NCBI GenBank assembly: GCA_000708835.1
Contig: DF237141.1
Coordinates: forward strand, 87,665 to 151,664
Origin: Klebsormidium nitens
Taxonomy: Eukaryota; Streptophyta; Klebsormidiophyceae; Klebsormidiales; Klebsormidiaceae
Reading direction: 5' to 3'
Length of the DNA: 64,000 bases
The notes beneath the pieces are model-generated. The model was not told the DNA's origin, made no database searches, and saw only the letters and a list, made by a program, of their open reading frames with translations. Made by a program: the position numbers and the translations under genes. Shown piece after piece: positions 12,301 through 24,300 of the stretch (positions within the stretch are counted from its first letter, which is position 1; every line of letters starts with the position of its first letter).

Positions 12301-15300
12301 TGGGGGTTGAGGAGCTCCGGGGTAAGAACCTCAAAGAGGCTTTAAAAGCTCTGCTTGTCCTGGGCGTCGGAAGTGGACGCAGGGCTACCCACCCTGTGAA
12401 ACAGAGATTATATCGGGTTAGGAAAGATGGGTTTAGACGATTTGAACGAGCTTTTGGACGTTCTTCCGGACGTTCTGGCTTGCGGCTGGGTTGAAGAGCT
12501 CCGCGGTAGAACCTTCGACGACGCCCTGGAAGCTCTTCTTGTCTTGGGCGTCGGAGGTGGAGGCATCGACTGCGGGATTGACAACCCTGTAAGAAGAAGG
12601 TCGAAAGTGTCGGGGATAGAGTGTTTACAAAACGAAACATTTGAATCTCTAGGCTGGTAAGAGCTCCGTCAGTCTGAAAGCAGATTTTATCCTGAGCATC
12701 GGATTTGGCAGCGCAAACAGAGGGGCAACTGCCCAATGCAGAATTGCGTTCCAATCATCGTACAATAGGCTATTGGGGACTTTCGGGAAAGAACTCGATG
12801 GCGAGGTATCTCTTATTCACTTCTATCGGCTTGAACGGAGCTTTCCGGCCAGACGCAATGGAGTAACAGCAGTGTCCAGCGTCTTTCGCGATCGCCAACC
12901 AAACGATAAGTCTTCAGCGGCCGCCTAGGGTGAGGGCGAGAAGCACGAGCACGCCCCCACCTGAGGACCTGCGTGAGCACGAGGCTGGTCTCCTCCTGCT
13001 CCTTGTTCGCAGTCACCGGCAGCTGCTTGAGCACGTACAGCAGCGCGCGCACCGTCTTCACCTGGAACTGGCACAGCGTGTCCACCGGGGCCTTGCCCAC
13101 CAGCGCGCCGATGCCCTGTACGATAAGCTTTCACGTGTTCCGCAAGTTTCCATGATCCTTCAAGGGTTTTGCGGTGTTCGGCGTCTCTGTAGACAGATTA
13201 TAGGGGCAGGTCGGCCTGCCACACCGTGTTCACCGGCCCCTTGACCACCAAAGCGCATAGCTTCTAAAACTTTCAGCACGGAAGGTTCCTTGATTGCCAA
13301 ATATCTTGATTTGACCACGACAAAGACACACAATGTCCACAGGATGCTTGCTCATCAGCAAACTGGATATCCTGTATGCAGGAGACCTTTTATTTGCAGG
13401 CTCCAGAGTTCCAATCCTCAACTAAAGCTGAGCAAAGATATCCGAGAACTGGGCTTTACACCCTTCTCTTGTAAGCGAACTTGAAACGGAACGCTCGATA
13501 GGCTACGCAGATGATGTTAACATGTCGTCAGCGTCGTTCTCCTAGGGGAAAATCAACAAACATTAAGCCAGCAAGTAGCTGAGAAAAGGAACGGTTATGA
13601 TAGACGCACCTGCACGCCGCCCATCTGCGACTGCCACGTGCCCCCGTAGCAGCAGTGCAGGAGCCGCGGGATGAGGTGCTCGAACACCGGGATCTTGACG
13701 GTGGCCGGGGGCGACACAACCGGGTTGACCGACGGGCTAGAAACGATCATGGGAGTACTCGGGAGAGACGCCTTCTGGGGACTGATGCCGCTGCGCTTCA
13801 CCTTGGCCAGCAGGAGGAGCGTCTCGCAGAAGACGTGCAGGCCTTGCAGGGCGGCCTACGCAAGGGGGGAGAGAGAAGAGGGACGTCAGCGGATCGTTTA
13901 ATGGCGTCAGCACTTTGGTTTTGGACTTTTTAGGAGCTAAGCTGATGCCGCTGTGTTTCATTTTGGGCCAGCAGCACGAGCGTCTCGCAGAACACGTGCA
14001 GGCCTTGCAGGGCGGCCTGCGTGAGAAGGGGAATGGAGCCTGACGTCAGCGTTAGTTCAACGGCGTCAGGACTTTGAAATTGGTCTGCGGGGACGTCAAG
14101 CTGGTTCTGTGAGTTCACCTTGGCCAGCAGCAAGAGCGCTTCACAAAAGACGTGCAGGCCTTGCAGGGCGGCCTGTGCAAAGCAGGGAGGGAAGAGTGAC
14201 TTCAGCGAACAGTATGATAACGCTAGAGTTTTGAAAGCGGTACGTGAAGACGTCTAGTCAAACTTCCTGCGTTCAGCACTGGCCAGCAGGAGGAGCGCTT
14301 TGCAGAAGACGTGCAGGCCTTGCAGGCGGCCTGAAAAGGACGACAAAGGGATGGATTCAGCAAAAGAACGGTGATATTCAGGAGACGACTGCAATTTTCA
14401 GCAGACCGATGGCGAGGGCGTTATATTGGCAAGAAGGGAGCTGGGGCAAAAAAGACACGATTGATGCGTTGAATGGACACCGGTCATTTGCGCGTGCATT
14501 TGCCGGCCCCTTTCGCTACAGCTCTCAAGAGGCTCGCAAAGTTTGAAGGGACATAGCGCTGTCAAGGTTAGTGTGCTACTACCCGCAGGTACGAAGGCTA
14601 TTGGGACATCAGCAAACACACGTCCCCGTCCCTTCCACGGCTGTTACCAGAAACTTGCTTTGCACGCGCGAAGATCCATAAACCCGCTGTTTCAAAGATC
14701 ATAGAAGCTACACTTTAAAATCGCCCACCTTGGCCTGCTCCCGGTTCTCGTCCGCCAGCACTGCCACGAGCGCATCCAAGAAAAGTACCGGGTCTAGTTC
14801 CTTCAGATTCGCCGACGCCATGATACTCTGCGCCGCGGGCCCCAGCCCCTCCTGCTTCGCGCCCCTCTTTCCCGGCGGGGGGGCCGCAGAGGGCATCTCC
14901 CTAGGGGCGCCCCGCCCCCCTGGAGGAGAAGGGGGCTCCGCGGTGAAGAGCATCGCGAAGTGGCGGCAGAGATTGGCGACGAACTCGTCGTCCGGATCGG
15001 AGAGATCGGGTTCTGCGCTTGCGGCAATGACGGCCATCAGGAGCTGCTTGAAGACGGTGCGCTCCGCGAGCAGCTGCGTCTTCGTCTTGACGCCCAAGTC
15101 CACCTGGAGTAAGAAAGAGTTTTAGTTTGTCCGGATAACCTTTGTGGGTTTTGTCGGCCCCCTAACTAACGTCCTTCTTCTCCTTTCTCCTTGGTTACTC
15201 TGCTCCTGAATTCAGAGCTCATGACGACGGTGCACTCAGCGAGCAGCTTGGTCTTGACGCCCAGATCCACCTAGGGCACAAAAACAGTTGTGCACATTCT

Positions 15301-18300
15301 TCCTCCCTCAAAATGGCTCTCCGCTCCTAAGGACCAAGTCTGTCCTCTCGTGTCCTGTGTCCCCAATCATTCTGTCTCTCTCCTTAAATATTTCCTATCT
15401 TGCTCATTCTTTTGACTGGAAGAGGAAACTCAAAGACGTCCTCCTGGGGAAGGAAGACAGATCCTTCACCAGAAAGCTTCACCGAACCATCCACAGTTAT
15501 GACCGTCAAAAGATCCTGTGCAATTTCAAGTGCTAAGAGCAAACAACCGACGAGCCGCGTCCACTCTAGTCGGTTGATTGAAGGGATCCCCCACCTTGAG
15601 CTGTTCCTTCTCCGGCCGCCTCAGTGCAGGATCCACGTGCGTAAGCAGGACGCCGCTCAATTGACCGATGCCCACCCCCTCGCCGCCGATGTTGCCGTTC
15701 AGGTTCGCGACGCCCCCAAGGCACACCTTCAGAAACGTGAGCGCCGACTTGCGGCAGTGCAGCTCCATCCCTGGCAGAGAGGACGGAAGCAGATAAGCTT
15801 AGGCAGACGCTAATGTAGGAGCTGCGAGTCCCCAATGGTTAGAGCTCGATGTACGAGGCAGGGATTCTAGATACAAGAATGGTCAAAGTAGACTCCTCAA
15901 AGTCGCAGAAGCGGTCCCATAGGCTATAACTTTCTCGCTCCCTTGTACTGGGTTCCTGATACAAACCAAGAGTAGCGGTCAGAGTAGTCCTGGTAAGTAA
16001 GGGCAGGCTGCGCAGGGTGGGCCGAGACCCAACGCCCAAAAAGGAGAAAATGCCGGACTGCTGGGATGGAAGCCGGATGCACACGCGGATTGTAGGCTTC
16101 ACAATAAGGAGCGCTCGCAGAAAAAAGGATTGTTTTAACAACCCAGTGATCACCTGGCGGCAGGTGCTGGACGGCGAATGCTTCACAAAAAGTGGATACA
16201 ACGATACTCATATACTTCAAGTAGGATAGTTTCTAGGTGCTATAGTAACAGTCTTCAAGGGTGAACAAAAGTACAAACCTAAACCGAGAAATGTCCCCGC
16301 TCCGCAACCATACCCACCCGAATCCCAAATGGCAACCTCACCCGTTCCCCGGGCCACGACCATATTCTTCCTAGAATTATCCTACCTATACTACAGGTTT
16401 GAGATATAATGGTCACCTGGCGATTGCAGGCGGACGCAGAACAAATACTTTCAAAGAACTACAGAAGCTTACCTGGCGGGGGACTCTGGACCGCGGTCCG
16501 CGCAAGGTGGATGCAGCGGTCGAGCGGAACCAGGAACGAGGTTTGCGTCTCAAAGGTGAGGATCATCCGCAGGCCGTGCTCCGGGTTCTCCTTGTACTCC
16601 AGCTCGAGCATCTCCTTCAGGAAGCGTCGGTTGCGGCCGCCCAGCTTGCCAAGCAGCTGCCAAGAAATGCAAGAAACTTTAATAATGAATTATTCTGCTT
16701 TTTCCTTCTGTGCTCTTTCTTGTATTTCCCTGTCTTCTTAGACAGGGATCAATTCTTCTATTGTCTTAGTCTTGCCCTCGTTGCCCACAAAAGGTGGCCA
16801 TCAGTCACTACAGACTGGCTAGGCGATGAAAGAGTCAGCTCGAGACCGTTCTCCACAACGGGCTTCCTCAGGGAAAGAATCTGATTGTGCGTCCATTTGA
16901 GTCGATGGATGATTTGCCGTCTGATGCCTTCAGAGCATTGCAGACAGCATGATGTTCGAGTAGCTGGCTTCCTCTTGAAAAGATGTTTCCTTCTTCGCCT
17001 AAAAGCTTCGGCTTCGTACCACAAACCATCGTTTCCGGCAGCAGCTTTACACCAACAAGCGTGCGAAAGAGAAAAACGGACGTCCAGTCAGCAAAAAAAA
17101 GGAGACTCCGACTCCGTGCCAGACTCACCTGGAGGCTTTTCGCACCGAACGGGTACGGCTTCGGCCGCAGGTGCCCCCACAGGGTGAGAATAAGCTCCGT
17201 CATGACGCTCGCCATGCTGGGCTCCAGGAACTCCGGGTTAAGACTATCCACCCAAAACTCGAGCGTCCGTAACCCGAGCGCAACGAGGTCATCGCTCCCC
17301 TTCAGCGCCAGGACGAGCGGTTTCATTAACCGGGGCAGGTGCGGTAGCAGCGCGCTTAACCGCGCCGGCAGGGTTAGGCATAACTCGACGAGTAGGTCCC
17401 GCATATCCTGACCGCTCGGACCGTCGAGCATCGACAGGAGCGCGTTGAGACAGGGTTGCAGGGTGCCGATAAACTCTTGGTAGAGAGCCGCAAACTTTCC
17501 GCCGGAAAGTGCACGGAACATGATCCGGAGGAGCTGCATGTAACCGATGGGTTTGTCTAACTCCGTAGCGTTCTTCATGCAGGTTTCCATCAGGGTGAGC
17601 ACGTGGGGGCGCATGACGGACTCGCATTCCGCCGGATACTTGGCCACAGCGGAAAAGAGCAGCCGGAGCAGCTGTAAGAGCAGCTTCGCTTGCGGCAGGT
17701 CGGGCTGTTTCAGGAGGTCCAGCTTGTTGGTCACGAGGTAGTGCGCGAGGACGTCGGCGAACGTGCGGCTGATCTGGGCGTTCTGGAGGAGCGCTGCGAA
17801 GACGGTGACCAGCTGGATGGAGTCGACCATCACGTCAAAGAGCCTGTGAAAGATCGGAAGAGGGGTCAGAGTAGGTTAAAACCGGGGGTGAAAAGTAGAT
17901 ACGGACGACAGCGTTGTATGTTACGACGAGTGTAGCAAAGACAGTGACCATCTGGATGGAATCGACCATCACATCGAGCAGCCTGTGGGGAATGGGATCT
18001 CGAATTGGAGAAGTGGGTAATGGGATGGTTTTAGAGTCAGGTAACGGAACAGTGTTAGGATGGAGGATGGAGGAGCGAAGGACGGAGGAGGTTCGCAGAA
18101 ACGGAGACCAGCTGGATCGAACGGAACATCGGGTCGAAGGGCCTGGCAGGAGTGGGAAAGCTGGAATCAAACATTGGGTTTAGAAGCGGGTTAAGGCGAA
18201 AAGGAGAGGAGGTTACGATCCGCGATTTGGAGGAGAGCAGTCAAGACGGAGACCAGTAGCATGAAGTCGACCATCACGTCGAACAAAGTGTAGCGCACAT

Positions 18301-21300
18301 TGTTTCACCAAAACACTTGGTAACGACACTGAATGGATAACTCAAGGCGGCCGGGAATCAAGCAACGGAAAACGGACTTGATGGGAGGAGATTTGACTGG
18401 GACCCATGTGATCAAAGTAGGCTCCATGAAGGGACGCAATATAAATGGCCGATCGAAACGACACACAGCCATAACATTTCCAAGCAGAGACAGTGACAGT
18501 TCCTCCCTTTGCTAGAAGAGTACGCTCGGGCCGGTAAGCTGGAGACAGTTTAACTTTTCTGAGGCATCTGGTCCGACAATAGAAACTCACTGGTAGGGAC
18601 GTGCTCTACCTGTCGCCTCGCTTGAAGTCATTATGTAGGAAAACGCTGGACAAAGATGAGTAACCCGAGCGGCAGAGACAGGGGACACTGGGAAAGGGAT
18701 GTAAACGTCGTGGAGCGTATTCCCACCTGGGCATGCACATGCTGAACAGGTCCATGAAGTTGCGCTCCGCCATGACTGAGAACACGCCCGCGAAGTGCAG
18801 CAGGTTCTCCTCCTCGTTCTTCTCCTTGAACAGCGCCAGGCAGTAGACGCCGCTCTTCAGCAAACCCGCGATCAGCCGCACTTCGTCTTCGCGCATTCCT
18901 TTCGGCCCGTTGGGGTTCATTTGCGGCGGCCCCGGACCGATCTGCTGCGGCTGCGCGGTGCGATTGAAGTTGGTGATGCTCCAGAGAAGGGTCTTCATGC
19001 CTGCAAGAGAAGGAAAGATGAGAAATATAGCGTTTTGCTCTTTTACGGCTTGATTACATCTAGACCTTTCGGGCGTCCGAGAATTTGGAGCTGGTGATGG
19101 TTCATTAAAGGGTCTTCATGTCTGTGCGAGAAAACAGCAGAAAGGGAGTCGAATGAATAGCTCGCAGGGATTTTGAAGTTCCGCTTTGAAGAATGTAGGA
19201 CAAAAGTGATCCGGAATGTCGAAGCTGGGGCGCTTCAAAGCAGCTCTTCATGCTGGCAAGAAGTCCTGGTGGTTGCAGCAGCAGTCCGTAAATCGATTTG
19301 TGCTCTGCTTTTGCGCTTTTGCGAGTTCGGGGATCTGGAGATTTCAAGGCTTTTGGCGCTGGAAGGGTAGCGATAAACCAGAGAAGGGACTTTGTGCGTG
19401 GAACAAGAAAGCTCGGGTAAAGATCACAATCTTCGGGCAACAGGTTAAGAGGCTCAGGAGCATCTCTGCAGATCGAAACTCTCTGTGACCAATGTCACTT
19501 AAGACATGAGGAGACAGGAAAGATGAGACTGCAAAAGCTCCGCAAGTCTTGTGGACAATGGCAAGTGAATCAAATCTTCCACTGGCAAGAGAGATGACTA
19601 CACAAAAATAAAAGCTCCGGATTGCGATGCATCGAAATGTCGACTTTATTCTGCGTCCGTAAGTGGAGAATGTTGATCAACCTGTTCTGAAAGACCTGAG
19701 TATCATCCACGAAATCTCTCGCACTTGGTCAACAAGCTCAACGTTCCGAAGCAGACGAACAAAGCTATGCACAGGAGAGACCAGAACAATACCTCCACTT
19801 TCTTGCGCTGAACCTTCCCAGAAAAACAAATGCGCATCTTCCTCGCTACACGCACCTTGGATCAGCGTCCGGGTGAGGTACTTGCAGTCCGCAAGCTCTT
19901 TCGCGTGCTCCATCGGTGTGATCAGATTCAGCGCCGCCTTCTGCACCGGCAGCTCCAGCCGCGACCGCAGCGTCGGCTTTTCCTCCCCCTCTGCGTCGCT
20001 ATCTTTGAGAACCTCTTCCGGTTTCTCCGGGCCGCCTTTTTTGCTGCCCGGTGGGGGTAACAGATAGGGGATCGCCCGCCGGAGCGTCCCGAACTTGCTG
20101 ACGAAGCAGTCGAGGATGCGCCGCAGCAGTTGGCGGCCCTCCTCCTTGTTGCGCTCGTCCATCCGACGACTGAAGATCGTCTCCACCTGCAAGGGAATAA
20201 TTCTAGACCGCTGATTTTCCGAACAATACCACGTCTCCTCGCATGCCTCTTTCTTTCTCGTTTTCCTATCGCGCGTGTCCATCCGACGTCTGCAAAACAT
20301 ATACACCGGCGACGAATGTATCCTAGACCGTTGAGTTCTGCCTTGCTGGAGAAAGCGGCAGCGATCAACTGTCACATTCTCGAAAAAGATGTCGATGACA
20401 CTCCTATTTCTGACAACTTACACTGAATTGAACCGGTCTCACTTGGTTCGCTCGGTTCTAGTCGCTTGTCAGATTGAGCATGGTGTGCACGGAGTTCCTT
20501 TAAACGACGAGCGGCAGCATGAGGTACATGTTCCCAATCACGAAGAGCCCGATTGTCCGTCCTCTGACAAATTACCGCACCAAAGTTCCCACGTCCTTCT
20601 ACTCGAAACGAAACGTCCTAACACCAGCTTGAGCATGAGCCAAACGCACGTCGTTTGCACCGAGAGCGGGCAGCAGGCGATCATGCACGTTTTTGAAAGA
20701 AGAGGCAGCTAACACTTGCCAAAAGTGATATTCTGTTGAAAGTATCCAGGCATTTCCGCTCGAAACGAAACGCCTTACCAGATTCAGCATGAGCCGCACG
20801 CACGTCGTCTGCACCGACAGCGGCAGCGAGTGGTCGTGCACGTTCTTGGAGAAGAGGTAGATGATGCGGCTCAGCTGCTGCAGGCTCAGGTCGATGCGCA
20901 CATGGTGGATCAACTCCGCCAACAGACTGTACGCCAGCGGGCGGAGCGTCTCGTAGCAAGACCGCCCAGTGCCCACCAGCACCCTGCACCAAAGTGGGGA
21001 AAGGTTTTAAGGGTTAAAGATTGGGTTAGCTAAGGCTTAGGTCGATGCGCACGTGGTGAATCAGCTCCGCCAGCAAACTGTATGCCAACGGGCACAGCGT
21101 CTCGTAGCACGACCGCCCAGTGCCATTCAGCACTCTGCACGAAATTGAAGTTGGAGTTTCTTTTACATTCTTAACATTCTGATTTTCGCTTATTGCAGGA
21201 GTAGAATGAAGCGCGTGTTGCGGAACTGATTTCGCCAGTAAAGTGTACACAGGCGAGCGCAGGGTCTCGTAGCACGACCGCCCACTCTGCACCGACTGAG

Positions 21301-24300
21301 AACGAAATTTTAGGCTCGCGAACTTTGAGGTTGCATAGGAACCGGGAGATGTTCACGGGAGGCTCTCAGTGCACACATGGTGGATGAGCTCCGCTGGCAA
21401 ACTGTATGCCTGCGGACGCCGAGTCTCTCATGACGACCGATGGCCACCGAAAGCATACGCAAAAATCGGACTCTAGGCTCCGAATATCGAGCCTATACGG
21501 CGTTTGTATGCCACACACTGGAAGGTCAGGTCGATGGGCACGCGGTGCATCAGCTGAGCCAGCATAGAGAAGGCCAGCGGGCGGACCGTCTCATAGCCTG
21601 ACTTGCGGACAGCACGGAAGTCATTTCCATGCTAGGCTGCGGGCATCAAGTAAATCGCCCAATTCGTAGCCGCTGCTTTTAGAACCTTTTCTACAGAGGA
21701 AGTTCTCCTTGCCTCTCGTCCAGTAGGATGTCGATGTGCGTGAAGAAGCCCTTGCGAAAGTCGGTCGCAAGCACGTGCCTCGTCGCAACCAGCAGCTCCT
21801 GCAAACATAACGACACCTTGTGAACCCGCAAAGAAACGCACCAGGTTGACGATCCGACCGCCGGTCGTCAAGAGGAGAAGGATTCCAAAAACGGCAAGTC
21901 CTCGACGGCTGAGAGTTTGGTTTTGAGTGGCTGTATAGAAAGGTTATTGTGTCCGGGATCTCAACCTTCTTTCTTCGCCCGCTGGATTCAATCATCAAGG
22001 ATTTCAAAGCTCAATCTAAAAACGCAATTTCGCACGCAAGAAAGATTGCAATCATTGCGTACTGAGAAGCGAAGAGCCCACCTTGCGCGTGGCGATGGAG
22101 TCGGGGCACGTGACGAGCAGGTTGACGATGCTCTTGGACACGTTCTCCGTGTACGGCCGGATGTCGTCCGAGAAGCTCCGCAGCAGGTACGTCATGAAGG
22201 ACACCGTCTGCACAAGAGAAGATCTCAAGTAGTCCCACAAAGGTTGACCACGGAAGTGAGAAGCTAAGAATTGAACCGGGCCCTTTTCAAAACTCCTGCT
22301 GGCAAGCTTGACCATTTCAATCATGTTCGCGTGCACAGGTCAAGGGACGCCCAACAGACTGGATCTCAGCGCTGCCTTTCGTTTCAATCTGTTTTTCCTT
22401 TGCGACTGCTTGTTGAGGATCTTTGAAACTTCAACGTTCTCTAACCTATTGTAATACATTGATGTAAAACAACCGACAACCAAGTCCTCCGACGAGCTTG
22501 GCTGAAAGATTGTGTCGGGCTTACTAGACACAACGGCCGAAAGCCGCCCTCCATTGCCTGTACTCCTTCCAAACTTCCAAACACAGGCACTGGTAAGTTC
22601 CATCTTGTCAAAAGCTCGACTCCGTAAACCCTCGAAATTGGAAAACCGCAGCCTTCTTTACCTTGACCTGCGCCGCCTTGAGGTCGCTGAACGTCTGCTT
22701 CAGGTGGGGGGGCACGTTGTTCGGCCCGGGGATCGAGATCGTGGTCACCATAAGCGGGAGGAGCGTCGGGATATTCACACCCAGGAACCGGGGGTAAAGT
22801 TGGAACAGAAACATCACGATCAGGGGGCATTCCGTGACCACTTTGAAGGAGCGGACGCTGGGGTTTAGCTGCCCCAGAGGGGGGCCACGCGGGCTGGAGG
22901 GGACCCCCCCAGGGGCGTCGGGGCCGGCGCCGTCTTGAAAGAAGTAGAGGACGGTCTCCTTGAAGTTTTGGTAGATCTGCGAAGTGGGAGGGGGGAACGG
23001 TCTGAATACTTCGTTAACGGCAGTGCCGCGACCAGATTCATCCAATAAAGAGAGACTCTGCTCTCATGTTGGAGCAGAGTGAAAGCAAGAAAGGACCATT
23101 CTTTCAACGACTGCTGCAAGAACGGAGGCGATGAGGACGTCATCTGAAGCTCGACAGCGTCAGGTTCTCAACGGCCAAGATCGTTGAAGGTTCAACCAGT
23201 GCAACTGCATCCATCTTGCGAAGGCACCCGACAGCTCGCTTGTCAACCGTAACCTTAATAACTGCGCCTCTTCTTTTTTCCCCTTCCTTTCCTCGGCCCT
23301 TCCGAAGCTTGTTCAGTCATATATACCCATACTCTAACGTCGCTTGACTAATTCGTTAAATGTGGAACGGGTTTTGAGGTCACTTTCACCAGCTCCTCAC
23401 CTTGACCACGAAGTCCAAGAACGGCTGCACTTCGTCCTCCAGGTTCGGCCGGTAGTTCTTGTGCAAGTCGAAGATGATCCGCAGCGCAATCAGTGCGTTC
23501 TCCTCGTTGTCGGTAGCCGCCACGTGCATGCTCAGCTTCATAAGGTCTACCACGTACGGCTTGAGCGTTTCGCTGTGCGGCATGCGGTTCAGCACCTCGA
23601 GAATGATGTTGCGCACCTTGTGCTCGACGGTGTCTGTTGCCTGGGTTAGTAAAAGCTGGGTTAAATATCCAGTGCCACAAAATCAGCTATCAACCAGGAC
23701 GGTTAACTTCGAATTTGATCCGATTAAGGTCTACTACGTACGGCTTGAGCGTCTCGCTGTGCGGCATGCGGTTTAGCACCTCCAGAATGATGTTGCGCAC
23801 CTTGTTGCTCAACCGTGTCCGTCGCCTGGGTTAACAAAGACAGGTTACGTCTCTAGTTCGGGGAATTGAGCTTTCGACCGGGACGGTTTACTTTGATTTG
23901 GATCCGATTAAGATCTACCACATACGGCTTGAGGGTCTCGCTGTGCGGCATGCGGTTCAACACCTCCAGAATGATGTTTGCGCACCCTATGCTCAACCGT
24001 GTCCGTCGCCTGGGTTAACGAAGGTGCCTTAAGGTCCACATTCAGAAGGCGGGTACACCCAGGTTGAATCTTGAAGTAGAGGCTGTCTTCCGGCATGCAA
24101 TTCAGCACCTCAAAATTGAAGTTGCGAACCTTGTGATCGACTGTGTCCGTCGCCTGGGTATGGTTCCGATCTGGTAGTGAGTCCGGTTCCAGATCTCGGG
24201 TTTTACCGGATCTGGGTTGAATGTGATACACGCGAGCTCTGACGCATCCATCATTATGATTTGGATACCGAATTAGCCCTGGTAGGGCTCGGTGCTGACG

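Noticed and set aside
22608-23045. Start of an independent 145-residue protein on the minus strand
   Set aside because: Its conserved part is the TRRAP exon 22662-22976, flanked by an acceptor and donor in phase with the neighbouring exons.
468-24165. CRISPR array or clustered regulatory repeats
   Set aside because: The repeated blocks are exon-derived, variable in length, spaced by diverged intron copies, and lie in a eukaryotic gene.
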